Assembly: GCA_910575245.1 (NCBI GenBank)
Contig: CAJTEN010000005.1
Coordinates: 167,855 to 231,854 of the forward strand
From: Clostridia bacterium
GTDB taxonomy: Bacteria > Bacillota > Clostridia > Lachnospirales > Lachnospiraceae
Length of the DNA stretch: 64,000 nucleotides
Direction: 5' to 3'
The position numbers and the translations under genes are program-made. Positions 1 through 9,164 of this stretch are shown here, piece after piece. The stretch's first letter is position 1; each line of letters opens with the position of its first letter. The notes under the pieces are model-generated. The model saw only the letters and a program-made list of their open reading frames with translations, had not been told where the DNA came from and did no database searches.

Positions 1-762
1 GGAGATGATTATGTCCTGCTTGTATCGGTTATGGACGTGAAGGTGCAGTATGGAGCCAAACAGCCGGTGAATTATTATGTTGGGGAATGGAAAGGTGAAA
101 AGTTCCGGGCGTCGTGCGAAGGGGTATGCGACTTCGGTGAAAACTTCTATGCTGCACAAACGTTTGAACATGCCGGCAGAAGAATACTATTCGGCTGGAT
201 CTGCGATTGGCAGAAGGAACATGAGATTGAAAAGCATGGAGCCTATGGAAGCATGACGATCCCGCGGGTACTGTCGACGAAAGAACACCGCCTTTATCAG
301 ACGCCGGCCAGTGAGGTTTATAATCTTTTGGGAGAGATTCTTGTTGAGAAGGAGCAGTGCGCAAGAGTGGAATTGGAGATTCCTGGGAACAGCTATTATA
401 GCAGTATTTCATTTTCGGAGGAAACTTCTTTTGAGATTTTGCTGGCGGAGGATGGGGAGGATTTCCTGAAGCTTGTGGGATGTGACGGCGTGTTGGAACT
501 CATATCTACAAGAATGGGAAACAGACCGGTCAAATTTGTTGCGAAGACAAAGAGAATTAGAAAAATAGAAATTTTTATGGACCGCAGGGTTGTCGAAATC
601 TATGTAAATGACGGCGAGGCGGTTGGAACAAAACTGTTTGTCAACCATTCGAAAAGGGGAATTTTTGAGGCGTCGTTTGCCGATGCCCTGAATGTGACTC
701 AGGTACTTGTAAGACAGATGGAGGCAATATGGAAAAACATGTTATGTGCTCAAAAAGACTGA
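1..762 (+). CDS. GH32 family beta-fructofuranosidase (C-terminal part)
   Basis: The frame is open from base 1, so this is the last 253 residues of a larger gene; the N-terminus with the catalytic aspartate lies outside the window. Visible GH32 signatures are DFGENFYAAQTFE (about residues 44-56, usually DFG-x-DFYAPQTF) and GRRILFGW (about 59-66). The remainder is beta-rich, as in the GH32 C-terminal sandwich. The family hydrolyses sucrose, sucrose-6-phosphate or fructans. The gene overlaps the next permease by 34 bp, so enzyme and importer are co-expressed and probably serve one fructose-containing oligosaccharide. Without the N-terminus I cannot say whether the enzyme is cytoplasmic or secreted. 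Confidence 0.88.
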   Translation, partial: GDDYVLLVSVMDVKVQYGAKQPVNYYVGEWKGEKFRASCEGVCDFGENFYAAQTFEHAGRRILFGWICDWQKEHEIEKHGAYGSMTIPRVLSTKEHRLYQTPASEVYNLLGEILVEKEQCARVELEIPGNSYYSSISFSEETSFEILLAEDGEDFLKLVGCDGVLELISTRMGNRPVKFVAKTKRIRKIEIFMDRRVVEIYVNDGEAVGTKLFVNHSKRGIFEASFADALNVTQVLVRQMEAIWKNMLCAQKD

Positions 763-1658
763 GGAAAGGGATACAGCATAATTGGAGACTCTATATTCTG
801 ATGCTTCCGGCATTGCTGTGGCTGGTGGTATTTGCCTATTATCCGATGTATGGGCTTCTGATTGCCTTTAAGGATTTTAAAGCTGTGGCAGGTATTCTGG
901 GTTCTCCCTGGGCGGATCCTGTATGGAAACACTTTGCGGATTTCTTCAGCACAAGCGTAGCCAGAATGGTCATTTCGAATACTCTTGTATTAAGTCTGCT
1001 GACAATCCTGATTTCCTTTCCTGTTCCGATTATTTTCGCTCTTTTGCTGAATCAGGTTAAAGGAAAAGGAACACGGAAATTTATCCAGACGGTTTCCTAC
1101 GCACCATATTTTATTTCCAATGTGGTGGTGGTCAGTATAATGAACGTTATATGCGCACCGGGTGGTTTCGTAAATACGATCATTAAAAGTCTGACGGGAC
1201 ATCCGCTGCTTCTCATGTCATCCGCCGAATATTTTCGGACAATGTATATTGTATCCAATATATGGCAGACAATGGGATTTTCGGCGATTGTCTATATTGC
1301 AGCGTTGGCCGGAATCAATCCCGATTATTACGAAGCGGCTATTATGGACGGGGCAGGCAAGTTCAAAAGAATATTATATATTGATATTCCTCTGATCATG
1401 CCGACGGTGATCGTCATGTTGATTCTGGCAGTAGGGAATGTCATGACAGTTGGCTATGAAAAGGTCTATTTGATGCAGGCGGGCACTAATACACAGGTCA
1501 GCGAGATTATTTCTACTTATGTATATAAGGTTGGCCTGCAGAATGCCCAGTATAGTTTTGCGACAGCAGTGGGACTGTTCAATTCAGTCGTGAATTTTGT
1601 CATTCTTGTAATTGCCAATAAAATAGCCAGAAAGATGGCAGATATCAGTATCTTTTAG
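729..1658 (+). CDS. Carbohydrate ABC transporter permease (LplB/MsmF-like)
   Basis: Inner-membrane subunit of a binding-protein-dependent sugar importer, 309 aa with six predicted transmembrane segments. The EAA loop that docks on the ATPase is at about residues 202-221 (EAAIMDGAGKFKRI followed by PLIMPT). The chosen ATG has GGAGG about 5 bases upstream, inside the end of the GH32 gene, which implies translational coupling; a second ATG at 744 is possible. It pairs with the permease at 1707. The family is that of LplB/YtcP-type polysaccharide or oligosaccharide importers. The substrate is inferred only from the GH32 neighbour. Confidence 0.93.
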   Translation: MEKHVMCSKRLRKGIQHNWRLYILMLPALLWLVVFAYYPMYGLLIAFKDFKAVAGILGSPWADPVWKHFADFFSTSVARMVISNTLVLSLLTILISFPVPIIFALLLNQVKGKGTRKFIQTVSYAPYFISNVVVVSIMNVICAPGGFVNTIIKSLTGHPLLLMSSAEYFRTMYIVSNIWQTMGFSAIVYIAALAGINPDYYEAAIMDGAGKFKRILYIDIPLIMPTVIVMLILAVGNVMTVGYEKVYLMQAGTNTQVSEIISTYVYKVGLQNAQYSFATAVGLFNSVVNFVILVIANKIARKMADISIF

Positions 1659-1706
1659 CCGGGATAAATTATGGGATAGACGATATGGGAAAGACAGGAG
1701 GTAAAG

Positions 1707-2591
1707 ATGATCAGAAAGAAATCGGGCGGTGACAGAGTATTTGATGTAATCAATGCGTTGGTCATGGCGGCTGTGTGTATAGTAATTGCATATCCGCTGT
1801 ATTATGTCTTTATGGCATCCTTCACGGATCCGGCAATTGTTAATTCGGGAAAACTACTGCTTTATCCGGAACATGTTTTTACCGGAGGATATCAGAAAAT
1901 ATTTGCCTATAAGCCGATCTGGACAGGATACTGGAATACGATCAAATATACTATAACAGGAACTCTGGTGGCAGTCGCGGTGACGATTCCGTGTGCTTAT
2001 GCTTTGTCAAGGAAGGATCTGGCGGGAAGGAGAATCTGGAATTTCCTTTTCACCTTCACGATGTTTTTTAACGGAGGGATTATTCCGTTGTATCTGGTTA
2101 TCAATAAGTTGGGAATCTATAACAGTATTTTTGCGATGATCTTGCCCGGAGCGGTCAGTGCATATAATCTGATCGTATGCAGATCCTTCTATGATTCGAG
2201 CATTCCGGATGAACTGGTAGAGGCTTCCAGACTGGACGGCTGTACGGATTTTAATATTTTTTTCCAAATTGTAATACCGGTCTCTTCGACCATCATTGCG
2301 GTTATGGTGTTGTTCTATGCAACATCTATCTGGAATTCGTTTATGAATGCTTTGATGTTTATGGGTGACCAGAGTAAGATGCCTCTGCAGGTTATCCTGC
2401 GTAACCTGATACTATCGAATCAGGCGTCTTCGGTGCTTTCGGGTGGGACGGAGATGATCGAGAGGCAGAAGCTGGCAGAACAGCTGAAATATGGCGTAAT
2501 AGTAGTATCTGCGCTTCCGCTGCTCGTGTTATATCCTTTCGTACAGAAATATTTTGCGAAAGGCGTGATGATTGGTGCGGTCAAAGGGTGA
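1707..2591 (+). CDS. Carbohydrate ABC transporter permease (LplC/YtcP-like)
   Basis: Second permease of the same importer, 294 aa. It has an N-terminal membrane segment (about 14-36), the FNGGIIPLYL stretch at 121-130 seen in LplC/YtcP-type permeases, and the EAA loop at about 172-191 (EASRLDGCTDF). A strong AGGAGG lies about 8 bases before the ATG. It is 48 bp downstream of the first permease and 54 bp upstream of the binding protein, so one operon is likely. No ATPase gene is in the operon, as is common in Firmicute sugar importers that borrow a shared MsmK/MsmX ATPase (see 45077). Confidence 0.93.
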   Translation: MIRKKSGGDRVFDVINALVMAAVCIVIAYPLYYVFMASFTDPAIVNSGKLLLYPEHVFTGGYQKIFAYKPIWTGYWNTIKYTITGTLVAVAVTIPCAYALSRKDLAGRRIWNFLFTFTMFFNGGIIPLYLVINKLGIYNSIFAMILPGAVSAYNLIVCRSFYDSSIPDELVEASRLDGCTDFNIFFQIVIPVSSTIIAVMVLFYATSIWNSFMNALMFMGDQSKMPLQVILRNLILSNQASSVLSGGTEMIERQKLAEQLKYGVIVVSALPLLVLYPFVQKYFAKGVMIGAVKG

Positions 2592-2645
2592 AGGCGGTTA
2601 TGCAAGTCTTGAACCAGACAATAGAAAACAAAGGAGGTTTTATGT

Positions 2646-4409
2646 ATGAGGAAAAAGTTTTTGGCAGCCTTGCTGTCTGTAGTCACAACTGTCGGGGCGC
2701 TTTCGGGATGTCAAAGCGGCGCTTCTTCAGGTGAAGTAGCAACAGAGCCGGAGGAGGTACAACAGGATGGGGTGCCGGAAGAGGCGGCTTCTGACGGGGA
2801 AATGGAGAGCGGTAACTTCAATTTGGATGGTACACTTCCGATCGTGAAAGATGCAGGCGAGATGGAACCAATCAAGATCGCTATTGTATTGCCGCCGGAG
2901 AGGACGGTAGCTACGGATGAGATGCCGATGGTCAAGAAAATAGTGGAAGATACAGGAATTCCGATTGAATGGATTGAAATTCCGTCAGACGGATCTGCGG
3001 AAAAGATCAATCTTATGTTGAACGGCGGCGACTATCCGGACGTGTTCTGGAACGGTATCTCATCAGAAATGGCAGTACAGTACAGTGACCAGGATCTGTT
3101 TGTTCCGACAGAAGAACTGATCGAAGAGTATTGTCCCAGACTTATGGAGATTTTTGGGCAGCATCCGGAGTATAAAGGCGGATCTACCGCGCCGAACGGA
3201 CATAGCTATGGGTTCCCGTATGTAGAGGAAATGTACGGACTTGTTCTGACTCCCGGGCCATTCCTGATCAATAAGAACTGGTTGGACAAGGTCGGAAAAG
3301 ATGTGCCGGAGACTGTGGAGGAATGGGTAGACTGCCTGAAAGCCTTCCGGGATGGCGGCGATTTAAACGGAAATGGTGTGGCGGATGAGGTTCCTTATTC
3401 CTTTGGAATGGGATGCGATGGTTTATTTAATTCCTATGATACCTTCTATTATTTTACCGGAGCGTTCGGATCGGCAGATTCTGTGTGTTCCGGGAACCCG
3501 CAGGCAAATCATCTGAGGATTGTGGATGGAAAAGTACATTTTACAGCGACTGATGATGCGTTTAAGAAGACGGCGGAATTTTTCAATATGCTTTATCAGG
3601 AGAATTTGATCGATATGGATTCTTTTTCTCCTGGACCGAATGAGGATACGCCTCTGTATATCAGTAAAATGGCCGGAAGCGAGGCGGTGATCGGATGCCT
3701 GGGAACCTGGGCGCCAGTGAATGAGATTGTTGATCCGGCAGTGAGAGAGCAGTATATAGCTCTGCCAAGACTGGAAGGCGACGCAGGCAAGGGCGGTGTG
3801 GAGGTCAATTATTCAGAGATGGCGGAGACATCCATGGTAGCCATCACAAATAAGTGTAAATATCCGGAAGTAATTGCCGCTTTGGTGGATTATTGTATGG
3901 ATCCTGAAATATCCATTACCTTGAACTGGGGACCGGAAGGTTATACTTATGTGAGAGGTGATGACGGAATACTCCACTTCAATCTGGACGATAGCGACAA
4001 TGTTATTCTGCAGGAGGGGTACCAGTCCTTTACGGAGCAGAGGGCAAACACTACACCCGGACGTGGTTCACTGATCGTTCTCAGTGATTATTACGGAACA
4101 GTTGCGGATTATACTTGGGATGCAATCGATCTGTTGGAAGGTCAGCGGCAGAACGGTAAAGAAGAAATTATGGCGGAAATTGATGCGGTGCCAAAGATGA
4201 TGCTTACGTTGGATGAACAGAAGCGGATTGCGCAGATTTACCCTCAGATTGCCAATATTGTAGATGCTTTTCAGATGAATGCCATTATGCAGGGAAATGT
4301 GGATGCCCTGTGGGATAAATATAAGCAGGATTTGCTGGATGCCGGAGTGGAAGAACTTGTAAGCACGTATCAGACAGCATATGAGCGCTTCAGCAGTTCC
4401 GCAAATTAA
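2646..4409 (+). CDS. Extracellular solute-binding lipoprotein (LplA-like)
   Basis: Substrate-binding lipoprotein of the importer, 587 aa. It has a typical lipoprotein signal: basic MRKK start, hydrophobic core and lipobox ALSGC, with Cys22 the predicted lipidated residue. An acidic, Ser/Gly-rich linker of about 35 residues follows, then a large type 1 binding-protein fold. The DLNGNGVADEVPYSF stretch (about residues 238-252) is characteristic of LplA-type proteins and resembles a calcium-binding loop. AAGGAGG lies about 8 bases before the ATG. It is the last gene of the GH32-permease-permease-binding protein operon. The ligand cannot be read from sequence; a fructo-oligosaccharide is suggested by context. 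Confidence 0.93.
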   Translation: MRKKFLAALLSVVTTVGALSGCQSGASSGEVATEPEEVQQDGVPEEAASDGEMESGNFNLDGTLPIVKDAGEMEPIKIAIVLPPERTVATDEMPMVKKIVEDTGIPIEWIEIPSDGSAEKINLMLNGGDYPDVFWNGISSEMAVQYSDQDLFVPTEELIEEYCPRLMEIFGQHPEYKGGSTAPNGHSYGFPYVEEMYGLVLTPGPFLINKNWLDKVGKDVPETVEEWVDCLKAFRDGGDLNGNGVADEVPYSFGMGCDGLFNSYDTFYYFTGAFGSADSVCSGNPQANHLRIVDGKVHFTATDDAFKKTAEFFNMLYQENLIDMDSFSPGPNEDTPLYISKMAGSEAVIGCLGTWAPVNEIVDPAVREQYIALPRLEGDAGKGGVEVNYSEMAETSMVAITNKCKYPEVIAALVDYCMDPEISITLNWGPEGYTYVRGDDGILHFNLDDSDNVILQEGYQSFTEQRANTTPGRGSLIVLSDYYGTVADYTWDAIDLLEGQRQNGKEEIMAEIDAVPKMMLTLDEQKRIAQIYPQIANIVDAFQMNAIMQGNVDALWDKYKQDLLDAGVEELVSTYQTAYERFSSSAN

Positions 4410-4477
4410 TTAGATCGCAGCTGTGGATGCTTCACAGCATACGGAAGCTGATGTTTCCAGAAGGTGAAAATAAATTT

Positions 4478-4512
4478 GAAGTCCGATAAGAGGCGGTTTC
4501 TAATCGGACTTC
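4478..4512. terminator. Hairpin between convergent genes
   Basis: Perfect 10-bp stem GAAGTCCGAT / ATCGGACTTC with a 15-base loop. T-rich sequence follows on both strands but without a clean T run. It could end the sugar operon from the left. The minus-strand gene at 4500-4820 stops inside the stem. Confidence 0.55.
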
Positions 4513-4820
4513 ATAACCTTCTTTTTAAACATGATATAATAGCAATTCAACTCGAAATCACTGTGTGTTTTTTCCTTCTGAGGCAAACATACCAGCAGGT
4601 TTTCTTTTACAACAGGATCAAGAAGTTCTGTGCGGAGCGTATTCTTAATTCCGTTTATATCCAGAAAAACGCGGACTTCTTTTATTGCGGTTTCCAACTT
4701 TCGCTTTTCTACAAGAAAATCCATATCATAGCACGTTTCGGCTTCCCATTCGCTGAGCATTTCTGAGTGGTCATCAATCCAGGAGGTCAGAGCAATATTG
4801 GCGCCGTGATCGGAAATCAT
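4500..4820 (-). CDS. Hypothetical protein or C-terminal gene remnant
   Basis: A 106-residue frame of unremarkable, protein-like composition (mixed helix-forming, acidic N-half). There is no ribosome site before the ATG and no family I recognise. The sequence starts abruptly (MISDHGANIAL) and the stop lies in the hairpin at 4478-4512, so this may be the surviving end of a longer gene. The convergent position after the sugar operon and the low-quality start make expression uncertain. Confidence 0.4.
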   Translation of the reverse strand: MISDHGANIALTSWIDDHSEMLSEWEAETCYDMDFLVEKRKLETAIKEVRVFLDINGIKNTLRTELLDPVVKENLLVCLPQKEKTHSDFELNCYYIMFKKKVMKSD

Positions 4821-4861
4821 TTTTTGTGTACCTTATTTTAACACGACAATCACTGGCACTG

Positions 4862-5037
4862 TTACATTTCGTATTCCTCTGACGGGATACCTAAAGAGGC
4901 CAGTTTATTTTTACGACTTTCAGCTGATATGCCAATTCGGGATTGTTGCCTGTATCCGCCTTTTTGATACGCTGTAAATTTACATAATAATCAATGGTAA
5001 CCTGTTTTAATTCTTCCAAGGCCATATTGTCAGTCAT
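4862..5037 (-). pseudogene. Small conserved-looking gene with a 1-base frameshift
   Basis: From ATG 5037 (preceded by a GGCGG/AAAGG site) the frame reads MTDNMALEELKQVTIDYYV and continues to a stop at 4891, ending unnaturally in KINWPL. Adding one A in the A-rich run near 4905 restores a smooth continuation KLASLGIPSEEYEM with a stop at 4862, giving about 58 residues. The intact form would be a small acidic helical protein. It lies 56 bp downstream of the helicase on the same strand, so they are probably co-transcribed. Either the gene is recently broken or the base was lost in sequencing. Function unknown. Confidence 0.5.
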
Positions 5038-5092
5038 CCTTTCACCGCCTTCTGATTGGTCGTAATGTTCCGATACCATTATTATAGTGAAA

Positions 5093-6685
5093 TCATGATA
5101 AAGAGTAAAGTCTCTTCATACATACCCAGTAATTCTTCTCGCTGGTGTACCTTGCACTTTGGATTCTGGCATTGAGCTCATCCTTTGTCAGCGTCCAGTC
5201 TGATCTGACACATCCCAGATGCAGGCATCGGGTCACTTCCTTCAGCAGTTCCGGATTCGTATCGTATTCCATTTCCGCCAGCAATGCGGCAGCTTTGACA
5301 TCATAGACGGGATTGTCAAACTGCTTAAGCTGGTCATTATAAGCCAGTTCAAACAGGCGGTGCTCTTCTGAATCAGGCAGGTAACAGGAATCTTCGGAGG
5401 TGTCCGCAATATGCAGATAGTACAGTGCGGCTCTGTCTTTGGAAGATTGCTTACGGATGATCCGGCCAAGACGCTGGATGCGCTGTCTTTGCGTGGAGGT
5501 TCCCGAGAGAATGATCCCGATGGAGGCATCGGGGACATCTAGCCCTTCGTCGATTGCTTTGCAGGCTATCAGAATCCGTATACTTCCTGTCCGAAAACGC
5601 TCCAGTGCATTACGGTTTGCCTGATTTCCCATTTTGGAATGGTAACGCCCCACTCTCTCAGGATAATCTGCCTGCAGGAGACGGTACAGTTCGTCCGCCT
5701 GGCTGATCCGCTCGCCGAAGATGATGATTTTCTCTTTGGTGTCCAGGCGTTTTAACAGGTCGCATGCGCAGGCAATTCTGGCCTCCGCCAGACAGACCAG
5801 CCTCTTACGCATGAAAGTGAGACCCATATAGGAAGAAGCTGCCTTGGCAATTTTTCGGTTTTTGCTGCCTGCGAGACTGCGCAGGGCTTCGAAACGTTCT
5901 TTCTGGGTGAGTGATTTTAGGGAGGGATATACCTTAAGCAGTGTAGCATAAAGAATAGTCATCTGTTCGGTCAGTTCCTCATATTCATCCCGCTCGTCAG
6001 CGTGGAGAGACAGGCTGATGTGGTAGACGTCGTAGGGACATATGGTATTCCCGTCTGATGCCTCTTTCATCCCATAGTGATATATTTTCCTGCCAAGGAC
6101 AGAGGTGAGGTATCGCCGCGCCTGCCCGGAAGGAAGCGTGGCGGTAAGTCCGAGGGAAAAGAATTGCCCATCGCATTCTTTGATATAAGGAAGAAACTCG
6201 AAAATCAGCTGATTCTGTTCGCTTTCGTAATGGTGGCATTCATCTGCAATCAGCAGGACATTTTCTCCGCGCCTTAATTCTGTCAAAATCTGCCGTGCCA
6301 GTTCATAGCGGGCTGAATTGATTACATAAATCATATATTTATGATCCGGGGAGGCCTTGGAGCCGCCGCCGCGCAGGCCGATCATGTTCCGGACAGGATC
6401 TGTATGCAAAGAAGCGGCATAATCATTTCCGGCCGGTGGGAGGTTCTGACAGGAAACGGAGAGATAGTCCAGCAGGGACTGTTTCCATTGCCGCATCAGG
6501 GCACTGGTAGGCACAACGATCTTGATATGCAGAGATCTGTTCAATTTCTGGTCCATACAGTCCATTGCTGTTAAAGCCAGCAAGGTTTTACCTGATCCGG
6601 TCACTGCCTGAACGATTCCCCTGCCGTCATTTGCAAACCATCGGTCAATGCATTCTTCCTGCCATTCGTAGAGTTTCTCTGTCAT
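5093..6685 (-). CDS. DEAD/DEAH-box superfamily II helicase
   Basis: A 530-aa helicase of the XPB/restriction-subunit type. Motifs in order: Q-like region YEWQEECIDRW (6-16), Walker A AVTGSGKT (27-34), DECH box (148-151), TAT motif III (181-183), DEGLDVP (379-385) and arginine-finger motif VI QRIQRLGRIIR (401-411). There is no nuclease or methylase domain in the same chain. It is divergent from the two DUF2791-type ATPases at 7887 and 9157. In BREX type 2 systems a helicase (BrxHI) accompanies a BrxD ATPase, so a nucleic-acid-remodelling role in a defence module is plausible but unproven. Alternatively it is a stand-alone repair helicase. Confidence 0.88.
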   Translation of the reverse strand: MTEKLYEWQEECIDRWFANDGRGIVQAVTGSGKTLLALTAMDCMDQKLNRSLHIKIVVPTSALMRQWKQSLLDYLSVSCQNLPPAGNDYAASLHTDPVRNMIGLRGGGSKASPDHKYMIYVINSARYELARQILTELRRGENVLLIADECHHYESEQNQLIFEFLPYIKECDGQFFSLGLTATLPSGQARRYLTSVLGRKIYHYGMKEASDGNTICPYDVYHISLSLHADERDEYEELTEQMTILYATLLKVYPSLKSLTQKERFEALRSLAGSKNRKIAKAASSYMGLTFMRKRLVCLAEARIACACDLLKRLDTKEKIIIFGERISQADELYRLLQADYPERVGRYHSKMGNQANRNALERFRTGSIRILIACKAIDEGLDVPDASIGIILSGTSTQRQRIQRLGRIIRKQSSKDRAALYYLHIADTSEDSCYLPDSEEHRLFELAYNDQLKQFDNPVYDVKAAALLAEMEYDTNPELLKEVTRCLHLGCVRSDWTLTKDELNARIQSARYTSEKNYWVCMKRLYSLS

Positions 6686-6832
6686 ATATCGTTTCTCCTG
6701 TGAACATTAGTGGCGGTCCGGCCGCCGAAGGCTGAACTGTTTCGGACTTTATTTTATCATAGGAATGGCATAAATGGCGAAAGGATTTCGGGAATTGTAT
6801 AAAAGCAACCGAATACAAATGGTAACAAATTG

Positions 6833-6861
6833 TTGAAAACGTACCATATATCAGCTATACT
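6833..6861 (+). promoter_or_regulatory. Sigma-A-type promoter for the ATPase cluster
   Basis: TTGAAA at 6833-6838, a 17-base spacer and TATACT at 6856-6861. It reads toward the gene at 6976 and leaves a leader of roughly 105 bases. It lies in the 290-bp gap between the divergent helicase and ATPase cluster. Confidence 0.7.
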
Positions 6862-6975
6862 TTTCATAGCATTAAGCAATGGACCATATTTCACAAAGGA
6901 CAGAAGTGTGTAGGGTTTATGTCGGCACGATACCATCATACACTAAACTACGTACGCACAGAAATGAGGAAAACA

Positions 6976-7752
6976 ATGAATTACGAAGAATTATACCAGA
7001 ATTTACAACCTGACCAGAAGACGCTGAAGGATTCCCTTGCTTCCCTTCAGAAACTCTATAAGGCAGTCTGCAAGGAGACAGAGAGTGGTGATTTGAAGAG
7101 CCTGATCCGCGATCTGAATACCATGAAAGAATCAGCCGGGCAGCTGGCTGCCGCTCTTGAGAATCTGGAAGATACCGCTGCAGCTTTTGACGCAAGGGCT
7201 TATTTTGAGAACGGTGATTTCGCACGGCAGATGCTGGTGGCCTGTGAGGAGAAGGGCGTGGATGTCCGCGGAGAATTTCCGATTTATGAGATGTTCCCTT
7301 ATAAGGTGAGACTGGATGCAGAGAACCAGGATCTTTACCTGGACCGCAAGAAAGTACAGTGCATGCGCCCGCAGAGCTTCGTGGATACTGTCAAGGCCGG
7401 ACAGGACAAACTTAACAAAGCTTCTTTTAATGCCTCTACATTTGTCAATGAACTTTCCGATGCCTATGACCTTGCGCTGCTAAAGATGGGCAAGAAGGAC
7501 GGATATGATATGTATCTGAAGAATCTGTATAAATATCTTGCACCCATGAGCCGCTTCCGGAAAGATTATGACCAACAGAGTTTCGCATTCGATCTGGCAA
7601 GGCTGTATATGTCTGATACAGAAGAGACGAAGAGCGGAAAGAGATACCAGTTCGGCCCGAGCAGAGATCAGAGTAAGGCTATCCGTATTCTGGACAAGGA
7701 AGGAAACGAGCAGTATCTGGCTACGATACGTTTTTTTGAAGCAGAAGAATAA
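6976..7752 (+). CDS. Unrecognised helical protein, first gene of ATPase cluster
   Basis: 258 aa from ATG 6976, chosen because AGGAAAA sits just upstream; the frame extends to 6919 without a better site. The N-terminal 100 residues are charged and strongly helical (probable coiled coil, Leu/Lys/Glu-rich). The middle has an alternating hydrophobic block around FPIYEMFPYKVRLD and YLDRKKVQCMRP, and the C-terminus is basic. I recognise no family. It is 134 bp upstream of a P-loop ATPase and behind a clear promoter, so it is probably a dedicated partner of the two ATPases. Its neighbours are the only clue to function. Confidence 0.8.
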   Translation: MNYEELYQNLQPDQKTLKDSLASLQKLYKAVCKETESGDLKSLIRDLNTMKESAGQLAAALENLEDTAAAFDARAYFENGDFARQMLVACEEKGVDVRGEFPIYEMFPYKVRLDAENQDLYLDRKKVQCMRPQSFVDTVKAGQDKLNKASFNASTFVNELSDAYDLALLKMGKKDGYDMYLKNLYKYLAPMSRFRKDYDQQSFAFDLARLYMSDTEETKSGKRYQFGPSRDQSKAIRILDKEGNEQYLATIRFFEAEE

Positions 7753-7886
7753 CCGGGATGAATGCAGCATGTGGATTATTTTAGTTTAGTTTCCTGGCAG
7801 TCTGTGCCCAAAACCCATGTGTAAATATTCTCAGAAACTTACACCGGTTCTTCGGGTACAGACTACTGGAAGATTGGAGGGCAGCC

Positions 7887-9164
7887 ATGCCAGAATACAA
7901 CGAGCTTCCGGGTGTTCCGGAAGCATACAGCTTCCTGCCGGTGCAGCAGCTTACCTGCGGGATTCGGTTCCTGACAGATTTCTGGAGGGAGAAATATCTG
8001 CAGGAATACATTCGGAACGGCGGAAGCAAGATAAAATTCGTGACGGGACGTACGGGAAGCGGCAAGACCCACTTCCTGCGGCTGATGATGGACATCGCCC
8101 GGGAAGAAAACTACAAGACGGTCTGGTTCTCGGCCAAAGATATCTGGATGCATGATTTCAAGGAAATTTATGTGGAGATTTTCCATCAGTGCGATATCAT
8201 GAAATGTCTGGAGGCTGTCAGCCGCCAGCTGATCCGGGAGATGGGATATGACTGTGACGATATTCCGGAAGGGATGAAGTTTATTGATTACCTTTCACAG
8301 AACGGGGAAGGGGACGCAGTGACGAAGAGGGAGATCCGGGCACAGCTGCGGCAGTTCTTCCTGGATAATCCCATGATGGACAATAATTTCGCGTTGGCGT
8401 GCAGCATGTTGGCCGGCAGTATTCTTGGCTATCCTATTTTGGAAGAGCAGAATCAGGAGCTGCTTCTGGCATGGCTGGAGGGCGACCGTTCCATCAAGCT
8501 TTCTCAGCTTCGGGCATTGGATTTCTATCCCAGCCGTATTACGAAGTACAATGCGAGGCATATGCTCCGTTCGCTGGCAGAACTAGTACGTATGGGAGGT
8601 TTCTCTGGGCTCTTTATTGCCGTGGATAATATGGAAATTTTGATCAGCCGTTCCAGTCTGGAAGCAGTACATTATACGAAGATGAAGAGGGAAGATACCT
8701 ATGAGAGTATCCGCCAGCTGATCGATGATATTGACAGTATGAAGAATATCATGTTTGTCTATGCTTTTGACCGGGAAATGATCGATAATGAGAATGCAGG
8801 GTTGAAATCCTACCAGGCATTGTGGATGAGAATTCAGAACGAAATTGTGGGAGAGCGTTTTAACCGCTTTACGGATATGGTGGATCTGGACCGTCTGGCG
8901 GCACAGGAGTACTTGCCTGAGGTGATCGTTGCTATCTCAGAGAGTATTGCCGGCATGCAGAGGAATAATCCTGCCGCGCCGCTTACGAAGGAGGCAGCAC
9001 AGGAGATTCTGACACAGGCCCGTACGGGAGCAGTGGGGATTCCCCGGCTTATTCAGATTGCCATGAAGATGCAGAATTCCTGCGGGACAGAAGAGCATGC
9101 CATCGATTCGGAGGTCTGGATGCAGGATGGAAACTTAATGCAGGAGGTGAAATCCGATGTATGA
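7887..9164 (+). CDS. BrxC/BrxD-like (DUF2791) P-loop ATPase, degenerate Walker B
   Basis: 425 aa. Walker A GRTGSGKTH is at 54-62. The Walker B strand GLFIAVDNMEIL (241-252) keeps the metal-binding Asp246 but has Asn247 where the related gene downstream has Glu. The remainder is a large alpha/beta and helical ATPase fold. The general shape, with a DUF2791-like glycine-rich entry, matches the ATP-binding subunits of BREX phage-exclusion systems. GGAGG lies upstream of the ATG, and the 3' end overlaps the next ATPase by 8 bp, so the two are translationally coupled and probably form a complex. The family call rests on motif and layout, not on a search. Confidence 0.75.
   Translation: MPEYNELPGVPEAYSFLPVQQLTCGIRFLTDFWREKYLQEYIRNGGSKIKFVTGRTGSGKTHFLRLMMDIAREENYKTVWFSAKDIWMHDFKEIYVEIFHQCDIMKCLEAVSRQLIREMGYDCDDIPEGMKFIDYLSQNGEGDAVTKREIRAQLRQFFLDNPMMDNNFALACSMLAGSILGYPILEEQNQELLLAWLEGDRSIKLSQLRALDFYPSRITKYNARHMLRSLAELVRMGGFSGLFIAVDNMEILISRSSLEAVHYTKMKREDTYESIRQLIDDIDSMKNIMFVYAFDREMIDNENAGLKSYQALWMRIQNEIVGERFNRFTDMVDLDRLAAQEYLPEVIVAISESIAGMQRNNPAAPLTKEAAQEILTQARTGAVGIPRLIQIAMKMQNSCGTEEHAIDSEVWMQDGNLMQEVKSDV

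Noticed and set aside
4464..4766. Plus-strand 100-codon frame after the sugar operon
   Set aside because: Opposite the more plausible minus-strand frame, no ribosome site, Phe/Tyr/Cys-rich.
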